This document shows, piece after piece, positions 15,678 through 24,100 of a DNA stretch of 64,000 nt. Below the pieces are notes generated by a model. It was not told where the DNA came from and did no database searches. It saw only the letters and a list, made by a program, of their open reading frames with translations. The stretch is from contig JBHOQN010000019.1 in NCBI GenBank assembly GCA_042408965.1, positions 47,016 through 111,015 of the forward strand. Direction: 5' to 3'. A program made the translations under genes and the position numbers. How positions within the stretch are numbered: the first letter of the stretch is position 1; the number at the start of each line of letters is the position of its first letter. This DNA is from Thermogemmatispora sp042408965. Lineage in GTDB: Bacteria > Chloroflexota > Ktedonobacteria > Ktedonobacterales > Ktedonobacteraceae.

Positions 15678-18028
15678 GTCGCGGGGAGAGCCTGGAACAG
15701 CCGCGCTGCGTGGTGGGCCAGCGCGTGCCACGTGTAGATGCCCGTCCGCTGGTCACGGGGGCACCGGTCTATGCAAGCGACGTAGAGCGGCCGAACATGC
15801 TGCACGCGCGTATTTTACATGCTCCGCATGCGCATGCCAGAATTGTGCGTGTGGATAAAGGCGGGGCGCTGGCCCTGCCAGGGGTGCATGCAGTACTGAC
15901 CTGGGAAGATGTGCCACGAGTGGCGCACACGACGGCTGGCCAGCCCTACCCTGAGCCGTCGCCTTATGATATGTACGTGCTCGATGAGCGTGTCCGCTAT
16001 GTAGGTGACTGGGTGGCCTTTGTCGCCGCAGAGACGCCTGCCCTGGCGGAGGAGGCCCTGGGCTTGATCGAGGTGGAGTACGAGCTGCTGCCCGCGGTCT
16101 TTGATCCCCTGGAGGCCATGCGGGAGGGCGCCCCTCAGTTGCACGAGCCGGATACAGCCCATCCGCATTATGGGACGGGACAGGCAGGGCCAATCTATGA
16201 TGCGGCGCATAATATTGTGTCGCGTGAGGAGTTCGAGCGCGGCGATTTTGAGGCGGCGTTGCGCGAGGCTGACCTGATTATAGAGGGTGAGTACCACGTC
16301 CCGGCCATCTCTCATGCGGTCCTTGAGCCGCATGTCTGTCTGGCCTATCTGGATGCCTATGAACGCCTGGTGGTCATCAGCAGTACACAGGTTCCCTATC
16401 ATACACGGCGCCACCTGGCGGCCGTTCTCCAACTGCCTATCTCGCGTGTCCGCGTGATCAAGCCGCGGGTGGGTGGCGGCTTTGGTGGGAAGCAGGAGAT
16501 GCTGCTGGAGCCGGTGGCGGCTCTCCTGGCACTGAAGACGCGCCGTCCAGTGAGGATTTCGTATAGTCGAGAAGAGGAGTTCACAGCGGCGCGCTTCCGT
16601 CATGCGTTTGTGATTCGCATGCGCAGCGGAGTGCGACGGGATGGCACCTTGCTGGCTCTATCGATGCATGCCATCGCTAATGCCGGGGCCTATGGGACGC
16701 ACAGTGCGACCGTCGTGCATAGCGCAGCGTACAAGACACTCTGTCTCTATCGTGCTCGCGCTTACCGTTTTCGCGGGGAGGCCGTTTACACCAACCTGCC
16801 CGTTGCTGGTGCCATGCGGGGGTATGGGGCGCCGCAGGGTTTCTTTGCCCTTGAGTCGCACATCGACGAGATTGCCCATCGTCTTGGCATGGATCCGCTG
16901 GAGTTTCGTCGGCGCAACCATGTCCGCAAGGGAGATGCTGATCCTATAGATGTCGTGGAGGTCAATGGTGTGCTACAATCAAAGCGGCGATTTCGCTCCT
17001 GTGGGCTGGCCGAGTCCCTGGAGCGTGGTGCAGCAGCGGCGGGCTGGTACCAGCCTCTGGAGCGCGGAGATGGACGGCCCCTGCGGTGTGGGCGTGGTCT
17101 GGCAATTGCCATGCAAGGGAGCGGTGTGGCTGGAGCTGAGCTCGGTGGAGCCTCGATCAAGCTCAACGAGGATGGCTCGTTCAACGTGATGACCGGTGCG
17201 AGCGATATCGGTCAGGGCAGCGATACTGTTCTGGCGCAGATTGCCGCCGAGACCCTGGGGGTCTCCCTGGATAGCATTGTCATGCAGTCGGCCGATACGG
17301 ATACCAGCGTCTTTGACTATGGTGCCTATGCCTCCAGCACTACCTATATCAGTGGTGGCGGCGTAAGAGTCGCTGCTGAGCGTGTGCGCCAGCAGATTCT
17401 GGAAGTGGCCGGCGATATGCTGGATTGCTCTCCCGAGGACATGCAGATCAGAGATGGTGTCATCCATACACCACGTGGTCCCTCTGGTCTGACGGTGGCC
17501 GACGTAGCTCAGGAGACGCTCTATGGGCGGCATCGACAGCAGATCATGGCGAAAGGGGACTTCTGGAGCGAGGATTCGCCAGCTCCTTTCTTTGCGCAGT
17601 TCGTCGAGGTGCAGGTCGATACGGAGACCGGTCAGGTCCGCGTTATGCGTGCTGTCAACGTGTTAGATCTAGGGAGGGCCATCAATCCGACCCTGGCGAC
17701 CGGCCAGGTCGAAGGTGCAGTTGCGATGGCGCTCGGCTATGCTCTCAGCGAGGAGGTGCAGATGGATGAGCATGGCCGTGTACGCAACCCTGGCTTTGTA
17801 GATTACAAGGTCATGTCCACGCTGGATATGCCTGTCATGACCACCATCCTCGTTGAAGATCCTGAGCCGAGTGGTCCATTTGGGGCCAAGTCAGCGGGGG
17901 AGGTGCCGATCAACGGTATGGCTCCGGCCGTGGCCAACGCGATCTATGATGCGCTGGGGGTGCGTATTCGCAGCTTGCCGATCACGCCAGAGAAGATCTT
18001 GCGAGAACTTGATAGACTACACCAGTAG
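15674..18028 (+). CDS. Molybdenum hydroxylase, molybdopterin-binding catalytic subunit
   Basis: 784 residues, normal for the large subunit. An aldehyde oxidase/xanthine dehydrogenase a/b hammerhead lies at about 20-130. The Mo-pterin domains include GGGFGGKQE, AMRGYGAPQ and GQGSDTVLAQIAAE, with the catalytic base Glu743 in GAKSAGE. The AMRGYG motif marks the xanthine/aldehyde/nicotinate hydroxylase branch. The AYxCSFR loop of aerobic CO dehydrogenase is absent, so this is not CoxL of form I. Substrate (purine, N-heterocycle or aldehyde) is not decidable. No XdhC/MoCo-insertion chaperone is encoded alongside. Confidence 0.94.
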   Translation: MSRGESLEQPRCVVGQRVPRVDARPLVTGAPVYASDVERPNMLHARILHAPHAHARIVRVDKGGALALPGVHAVLTWEDVPRVAHTTAGQPYPEPSPYDMYVLDERVRYVGDWVAFVAAETPALAEEALGLIEVEYELLPAVFDPLEAMREGAPQLHEPDTAHPHYGTGQAGPIYDAAHNIVSREEFERGDFEAALREADLIIEGEYHVPAISHAVLEPHVCLAYLDAYERLVVISSTQVPYHTRRHLAAVLQLPISRVRVIKPRVGGGFGGKQEMLLEPVAALLALKTRRPVRISYSREEEFTAARFRHAFVIRMRSGVRRDGTLLALSMHAIANAGAYGTHSATVVHSAAYKTLCLYRARAYRFRGEAVYTNLPVAGAMRGYGAPQGFFALESHIDEIAHRLGMDPLEFRRRNHVRKGDADPIDVVEVNGVLQSKRRFRSCGLAESLERGAAAAGWYQPLERGDGRPLRCGRGLAIAMQGSGVAGAELGGASIKLNEDGSFNVMTGASDIGQGSDTVLAQIAAETLGVSLDSIVMQSADTDTSVFDYGAYASSTTYISGGGVRVAAERVRQQILEVAGDMLDCSPEDMQIRDGVIHTPRGPSGLTVADVAQETLYGRHRQQIMAKGDFWSEDSPAPFFAQFVEVQVDTETGQVRVMRAVNVLDLGRAINPTLATGQVEGAVAMALGYALSEEVQMDEHGRVRNPGFVDYKVMSTLDMPVMTTILVEDPEPSGPFGAKSAGEVPINGMAPAVANAIYDALGVRIRSLPITPEKILRELDRLHQ

Positions 18029-18161
18029 AGGGACTGGGAGAGGTGAAGACTCTCCCCCTTCCCTGCCTGTAATGCTGAGAACTGGATGCTGGTACATGCG
18101 GAATGTGTTTTGGCTGAGGCGTGTGAAAGAACACAGACGCTTAAGCGAGGAGTGTTGTAAG

Positions 18162-18857
18162 ATGTTGCAAGAGCCTGCAGAGCAGCCGGGCGTGGCCTAT
18201 CTGGTGATTCATCGTGAGCCGTTGCCCAGCAAACGTGTGGAACTCTGGAATGAATGCACCACCATCGGGCGCAGTCGCGACTGTGATATTTTTCTGGAAG
18301 ATGTCAGCGTCCATCGTCGGCAGGCCAGCATCCTGTATACGCCTGATGGCTACCTGCTGCGAGATGATCATGGAAGCGGCGATAGCTTCGTCAACGGTCG
18401 CGCGGTGAAGCAGATTCTACTCCATGACGGCGATGAGTTGCGCTTCGGCAACACTCGCCTGACCTTTTATGCTCACGAGGGAACACGCCCCTTCCAGCTG
18501 GCATCCTCGCGTGGCAAAGAGCTGCACCTGGCCCGTCAGACTGATCCCTCCATCACGGCGATCGCCAGGCTCGAGCTGGGCAGCCGCTCCGGTCCGTTGC
18601 GCAGCTTTGATCTACTCCCAGAAATGACGATTGGGCGTAGCCGTGATTGTGATATCTTCCTGGAGGATCTGGCGGTCAGTCGTCTGCACGCCACCATTCG
18701 TCAACTGGCAGATGGGAGCTATGAACTTGAGGATCGTCGCTCTGCAACCGGCACCTTTGTGAATGGCCAGCGCGTAACCCGTTGCCTCCTCAAGGAAGGC
18801 GATGTCGTGCAGATCGGCAACAATCGGATTACGTTTCGTCTGGTGTCCTCGTCCTGA
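18162..18857 (+). CDS. Protein with two FHA domains
   Basis: 231 residues from ATG 18162 (GCGAGGAG upstream). Two forkhead-associated domains lie at about 25-105 and 150-228. Each carries the phosphothreonine-binding pattern GRSRDCDIFLED, then an R/H loop (VHRRQASI; VSRLHATI) and a FVNG turn. FHA proteins read Thr phosphorylation, and several Ser/Thr kinases sit in this window. The near-identical GRSRDCDIFLED blocks in both halves suggest internal duplication. A 29-nt tail-to-tail overlap exists with the minus-strand adenylyltransferase-like gene. Confidence 0.9.
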   Translation: MLQEPAEQPGVAYLVIHREPLPSKRVELWNECTTIGRSRDCDIFLEDVSVHRRQASILYTPDGYLLRDDHGSGDSFVNGRAVKQILLHDGDELRFGNTRLTFYAHEGTRPFQLASSRGKELHLARQTDPSITAIARLELGSRSGPLRSFDLLPEMTIGRSRDCDIFLEDLAVSRLHATIRQLADGSYELEDRRSATGTFVNGQRVTRCLLKEGDVVQIGNNRITFRLVSSS

Positions 18858-19689
18858 GCAGCGCACTGATGGCCTGAACGCGCTCGCTGTAAGGGTCAGG
18901 TGCGCCCCCTTCCGCTGCTGGCGGATCATAGGCATGTGTCTCGTTGATGAAACGCAGCACCTCTGGCGGCACATCACGTGCGTGGGCCTGCGGGTCCTGG
19001 CGTACGCGCGTCGATGAGATGGCGCGATAGGCTGGGTCGAAGGGCAGAATCTGGATGAAGGAGGCATAAGGACGATTCTCCGTTCGCTCCAGCAGCTCTC
19101 GCAGGCTGCTTTCGCCAGCCGCTCCGCGTGGTGCCACCAGCAGATCGGCCAGGCTGAAGAGCGCGCGCAGGGCTGACTCGCGGTCGCTGTAGTAGCGTGG
19201 GTCGAAGATCTGCACAACCTTGTCGAAGCCCACCAGAAAGGTCAGCCGTGTCACGGCTGGGAAGCAGCGCCGTATCGCTGTGGCCTGCTCCACATAGAGG
19301 CCGCGGTTGAAGAGCAGAATGCCAACACTCGCCAGATGGGACTGTAGAACCTCCTGCAGCAGAACGAGCCGATCGAGCAGGAGGGGACGCTCGACATGCT
19401 CTTTATCGACGATATGTTTGCTGACTGCGGCATAGAGAGAGGGCGGCACTCTGCCGGCATCGTCGCTATCGCCAGCCTGGCGCGCAAATGCCTGTGCCTG
19501 GCGCAGGAGAGCCAGATGGGCCTGCGTAGGAGGGTTGAAAGCGGCTGACAGGACGATGATATGTCCCGCCGGCTCCCGCGCCGGTGGAAGTACCAGCGCC
19601 TGTGGTGGTCCCTGGGGATCAAGGACCTCCAGCAGGGTATTGATGATGCGAAACTGCTCGATGGTCTGCGGGGTAAAGTTGACCGCCAT
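18829..19689 (-). CDS. NMN/nicotinate-nucleotide adenylyltransferase-like protein
   Basis: 286 residues from ATG 19689 (AAGGAG SD). A nucleotidyltransferase fold is indicated by SAAFNPPTQAHLAL near residue 50 and by the ISSTRVRQD motif near the C-terminus, both features of NadD/NMNAT enzymes. The nucleotide-binding HxGH pattern is changed to TQAH. It is longer than typical NadD (about 200 residues) and carries an insert around an HIVDKEHVERP segment. It may be a divergent NadD or a family member with another substrate. The neighbours give no pathway. Confidence 0.75.
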   Translation of the reverse strand: MAVNFTPQTIEQFRIINTLLEVLDPQGPPQALVLPPAREPAGHIIVLSAAFNPPTQAHLALLRQAQAFARQAGDSDDAGRVPPSLYAAVSKHIVDKEHVERPLLLDRLVLLQEVLQSHLASVGILLFNRGLYVEQATAIRRCFPAVTRLTFLVGFDKVVQIFDPRYYSDRESALRALFSLADLLVAPRGAAGESSLRELLERTENRPYASFIQILPFDPAYRAISSTRVRQDPQAHARDVPPEVLRFINETHAYDPPAAEGGAPDPYSERVQAISALLRTRTPDET

Positions 19690-19941
19690 ACGGCTGCTCC
19701 TTGCTTTTCGATCCACAGCAAGGGCATCTGCCCTATCCTCTAGAGAGCATACCACACTGCTGTAGCGGAGCTGCTCCTGCCTTCCTGAGCCTTGCCTCTT
19801 CGCTTTGCGCCTTCGTCAGTCCGGTGAGCCTGTGGGCATGGCGGTGACCTGCCTCCATTGCACCGCTCCAGGGCGCCTCATTTGACTGAGGTGATAGCCG
19901 GGCGCGGCCAGGACGCTCCCCACCCGACCCGGTGGAGCTGA

Positions 19942-20430
19942 TCACGGCTGGTGCTGGCGCAGACGATCGCGGAAGGCGGCGATCTGGGCGCTGTGCTCAC
20001 GCTTGTGACCGTAGTACATGTAGACGATCAGGTCGTCCAGGGAATAGGGGTCGCCGTACCAGGGCAGTGTTCCAGTCTGGCGACAGGTATCAGGGGAGAT
20101 CCGTGCAATCAACTCCTGCGCCCGTTCGCTGGCGGAGATATACTCCTGCAGTACGTCCTGGAAGCCGCGCCCCTTGCGCAAATTGACCTCAGTATCGTTG
20201 AATTGCGGACCCAGCTCTGTGAAACGTCCCAGATAGGGAGTTGGCTCATCCTCCAGGAAAGAGATGAGCACATCCACCAGTACCAGTTCGTAGGAAGCCA
20301 GGTGGGCAATGATGTCCTTAACGGACCAGACGCCGCAGGCACCACTCTGTTGCAGAGCGGCTTCGGGAAACCCCTCCAGGGTTTTGAGAACGGTCAGGTG
20401 ACCGTACTTGAGGATATCGCTGGCGTTCAT
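19942..20430 (-). CDS. DinB-like/ClbS-type four-helix protein
   Basis: 162 residues, a helical bundle in the DinB superfamily pattern: WSVKDIIAHLASYELVLVDV, then DLIVYMYYGHKREHSAQIAA with the His residues that usually bind a metal (the His of IAHL and the GHKREH pair). DinB-fold proteins include thiol-dependent transferases and ClbS-type hydrolases, and the exact function is unknown. It is a single gene flanked by non-coding sequence on both sides. Confidence 0.75.
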   Translation of the reverse strand: MNASDILKYGHLTVLKTLEGFPEAALQQSGACGVWSVKDIIAHLASYELVLVDVLISFLEDEPTPYLGRFTELGPQFNDTEVNLRKGRGFQDVLQEYISASERAQELIARISPDTCRQTGTLPWYGDPYSLDDLIVYMYYGHKREHSAQIAAFRDRLRQHQP

Positions 20431-20712
20431 GATCTGGGTCCTTTCAGCCTTGATCCGTAAGCCAGGGTCTTGCTGCTGCCCCGTTCGTTGGCGGAGAAGC
20501 GCACACTCTCTACCTGGTACACTATCTTATCTCACCATGGCCCTGTCTGTAAACGGCACAAGTACTGGGAGCAGGCTGAGGGGCAGTGGTCCTTACGCTC
20601 CGGGCCTTCAGGCGCTCAGCAACCTTCTGTTTTTCTCGTACACTGAAGAGAGCAGTCACGTACGTAGTGCTCTGAGCGTCCACAAGCGACCCTATGAGAA
20701 GGAGTCAACGCG

Positions 20713-21084
20713 ATGCAACAGCATGAGAAACTGCAGGTGAAGAATTTCCAGACAGCTGATGAACAGCGTAACCTGCCCGCAACGACCATCGAGGTTGTCA
20801 CTTTTGGCACACAGGCTTTGATGAGAACGACCTTCGCACCTGGCTGGCGCTGGTCGAAGGATGTCAGGCCAGCAGTAGGCACCGCCAGTTGCCAGGTGCC
20901 TCATTGTACCTACGGGATCGCCGGCCGGCTGCATGTGCAGATGGACGATGGCAGCGAGCAGGAGATCGGGCCAGGCGATATCGCCTTGATTCCTCCGGGT
21001 CATGACGCCTGGGTCGTGGGTGATGAACCATATATCGGTCTGGATTTTCAGGGAGGGCCGCTCTACGGTAAGCCGGGCGGGTAA
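20713..21084 (+). CDS. Cupin-domain protein
   Basis: 123 residues. A small single-domain beta barrel with cupin motif 1 (PHCTYGIAGRLHVQMDDG) and motif 2 (GPGDIALIPPGHDAWVVGDE). The usual motif-1 His pair is reduced to one His (PHC), while the Glu/Gly and second His (PPGHDAW) are present, so metal binding may be altered. AGAAGGAG lies about 10 nt before the ATG. No operon partner is evident. Confidence 0.8.
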   Translation: MQQHEKLQVKNFQTADEQRNLPATTIEVVTFGTQALMRTTFAPGWRWSKDVRPAVGTASCQVPHCTYGIAGRLHVQMDDGSEQEIGPGDIALIPPGHDAWVVGDEPYIGLDFQGGPLYGKPGG

Positions 21085-21198
21085 GAGGGAAGAGCGCATC
21101 AGCCGCCCTGGAGTCTGCCAGGGAAGCGTCGGGACGAGGCCCGCCGCCGGTTTGAGCCGGCTGTCAGTGGACCTCACCCCGCGCTCTTTTCTATGCTG

Positions 21199-24100
21199 TC
21201 AGGCCTGCATCAAGCGTCGCAGGACCGTCGGCAGAATGCCGCCGTTCTCATAGTAGGTCACATCCACCTTGCTATCCAGGCGCACGAGCGTCTCAAAGCT
21301 GAAGGAAGAGCCATCCGACCGGGTCACGCGCACAGTGACCTGCTGATGCGGGTGCAGACCCGCTTCGATACCCACAATGTCGTAGACCTCGTGTCCCGTC
21401 AGGCCGAGCGACTCTTTGTTTTCACCCGGCAGGAACTGGAGCGGGAGAATCCCCATACCGACCAGGTTACTGCGGTGGATCCGCTCGAAGCTCTCAGCGA
21501 TCACCGCGCGCACACCCAGCAGCAGAGGTCCCTTGGCAGCCCAGTCGCGCGAAGAGCCTGACCCATACTCCTTCCCGGCAATCACCAGCAAGGGCACGCC
21601 CTCCTGCTGGTAGCGCATGGAGGCGTCGTAGATGGTCATCTCCTCGCCATCGGGCAGGTGGAGGGTATAGTAGCCCTCCTTGCCTTCAACCAGACGGTTG
21701 CGCAGACGAATGTTCGCAAAGGTGCCGCGCACCATGATCTCGTGGTTTCCCCGACGTGCCCCGTAGGTATTGAAGTCGCGTCGCTCCACACCCCGAGCCA
21801 GCAGGTACTGGCCTGCCGGACTGGCTGGTGAGAAGCTGCCAGCCGGAGAGATGTGGTCAGTAGTGATCGAGTCATCGAGCATGACCAGCACGCGCGCCCC
21901 ATGGATGCCCTGCAGCGGTGGCGGCTCAAGGGCCATCTCCTTGAAGAAGGGAGGCTCCTGGATATAGGTCGAGTTCGGGTCCCAGGCAAAGAGCGCGCCC
22001 GTCGAGTTGCTGAGGGAGCGCCAGTGCTCATCGCCGTCAAAGACATGGCTGTAGTTCTTCTTGAAGAGGTCAGGCGAGATCGCGCGACTGACGACCGCAT
22101 TGATCTCCTCCTGCGTGGGCCAGATCTCGCGCAAGTAGACCGGGTCGCCGTTCGCATCGAAGCCGATGGGGTCCGTTGTCAGATCGAGATTAACCGTTCC
22201 GGCCAGCGCGTAGGCGACCACCAGCGGCGGCGAAGCCAGGAAGCTGGCGCGCACCTGCGGATGAATGCGCCCCTCAAAGTTGCGATTCCCGCTAAGCACG
22301 GCAGCGACCACCAGATCATGCTCCTGCACGGCGTTAGCAACCGGTTCGGGCAATGGACCGCTATTCCCGATGCAATTGTGGACCGCAACTGTGCCCGCCA
22401 CGAAGGCGTGCAGATCATTCACCGCCAGATCGAACACCGGGCGCCTGCCCGCTGATCGCCGTTCCACTACCTGGAGCGTAAACGTTGGCAGCGTGCGCGC
22501 ATCCTGCTCTATACAAGAGCGTTTCGCAGTCCCAGCTTCCGCATGTGGAAGCAACAAGGCGAACCACTCGCGCGCGCCAATATCATTGAACAACTCGACG
22601 GGAGATGGAACATCGCAGGCATCCCTATGCAGCCGCTGGAACTTGCCCGCTGTCTCCTGCGGCTGCCGCGAAAGGCGGTCGAGGCCCCACAGTAGCGCGT
22701 AGTGAGGGAAGACCACCGGTTCGCGTTCCATCAGCTCCACCGCTCCTTGCCTGCGCGCTCTCGTTCTCGATAGCACGCGGTCCTCCTCGTGCACCGCCTC
22801 CAGGCGCTTCGCCATCCAGAGTCGCTGCCGGCGAATCTGGTCCACCAGGCGCCAGTAGACCGCCGCAGCGCTGGCGCGGAGAGTCTTCTCCATACAGTAG
22901 CGGAATCCCACGCGCTCCACGAACGAGAGGCCATCTGGAAGCTCCAGGCGAACCTCGATGCGCGGGATGCCGTTCTGCGCTGCCTGATAAGAGGAAGCAG
23001 AGCGGCGCGTAGGATACTCATAGATGTTGGCTCCCTCAGTCTTCACCCCACAGCGTGCCAGCAGGCGGAGCAGATCGTACATCGTCTGCTTGAGCGTACC
23101 CACCTGCGCCGGTGTCCCCCTCTGGGAGTAGGCAGGTGGCTCAAGCGTTGACTCCTCTTCACTCTGGCCCCAGCGATGCAGGACGGGTGCATGGCCGTCC
23201 GCGCCGAAGAGTCCGCCCAGGAACTCTCGCACCACTGCTCGCGGGCAGTTCTCATCCAGCACGAAAGCTGGGAGCGCCGGCACTTGCTGAGTGCGCCACT
23301 CGGTGCGTACGCCTGAGAGCGAACCGATGGCCTCGATAAGTGGTTTCGGCAGTACAATAACCCACTTTCTCTCGTCGTAGCGCCTTGCTACAGGACGGCA
23401 GCCAGTAAGCAGCTCTACATCGTCGAGGACCGTCTCGCGGTCCAGAGCCTGCTCGACGTACATCCGCCCCTGCCCAGAGAGACTGATTGAGTCCTTGCTC
23501 AGCAGATGGCCGAGCAGGCGCGCGAAAGCCAGCAGGCGCGAACGCTCATGTGGCGTCTCCATCGTGAACGTCAGGCTGCCCACATGCAGCGTATAACCGA
23601 CTTCGTCGTCCCCCGGCTCATCCAACGGTGCCTCCAGGCCAACCACGACGCGATCCAGGCCCGGCACGAGCTGATCAGCGCGCACCCAGCGCCCATCTGC
23701 GCAGAGAATCTGATGGTCGGGAGTACAGACCAGCTCGCGCCCGTCTTGCAGGACGAGCGCAACACACTCGCGCTCACCCTGAACCATCATCTCGGCCTGC
23801 GTGGCTTTACCCAGCCTGCCGTCCGTCGTGGGAGCCAGGAGTGCGGCACCACCGAAGCGAGGCATCTGCTCAATGCGCCGCGCAGTGCCATTGGCAAGCA
23901 GCACTGGCGTTCCTTCCGCAATACACGTTGTACAGCCGTAGCCCACCAGGTGAAAGCGCAGAGCCTCCAGGTAAGGCAGAAGCTCGGCGCTTTCCAGATA
24001 GTCGATCACCGCCCGTGAGCCTGGGGCCAGGCTTGTCTTGACAGTAGGTTTCACGCTCAGACCGCGCTCAACGGCATGCTTGGCCAGCAGACCTGCGGCA

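Noticed and set aside
15674..18028. Aerobic CO dehydrogenase (CoxL) assignment
   Set aside because: The AYxCSFR active-site loop is absent and AMRGYG is present, so the protein belongs to the xanthine/aldehyde hydroxylase branch.
18036..18060. GGGAGAG/CTCTCCC hairpin after the Mo subunit as a terminator
   Set aside because: The stem is only 7 bp and no U-tract follows; left unannotated as a terminator.
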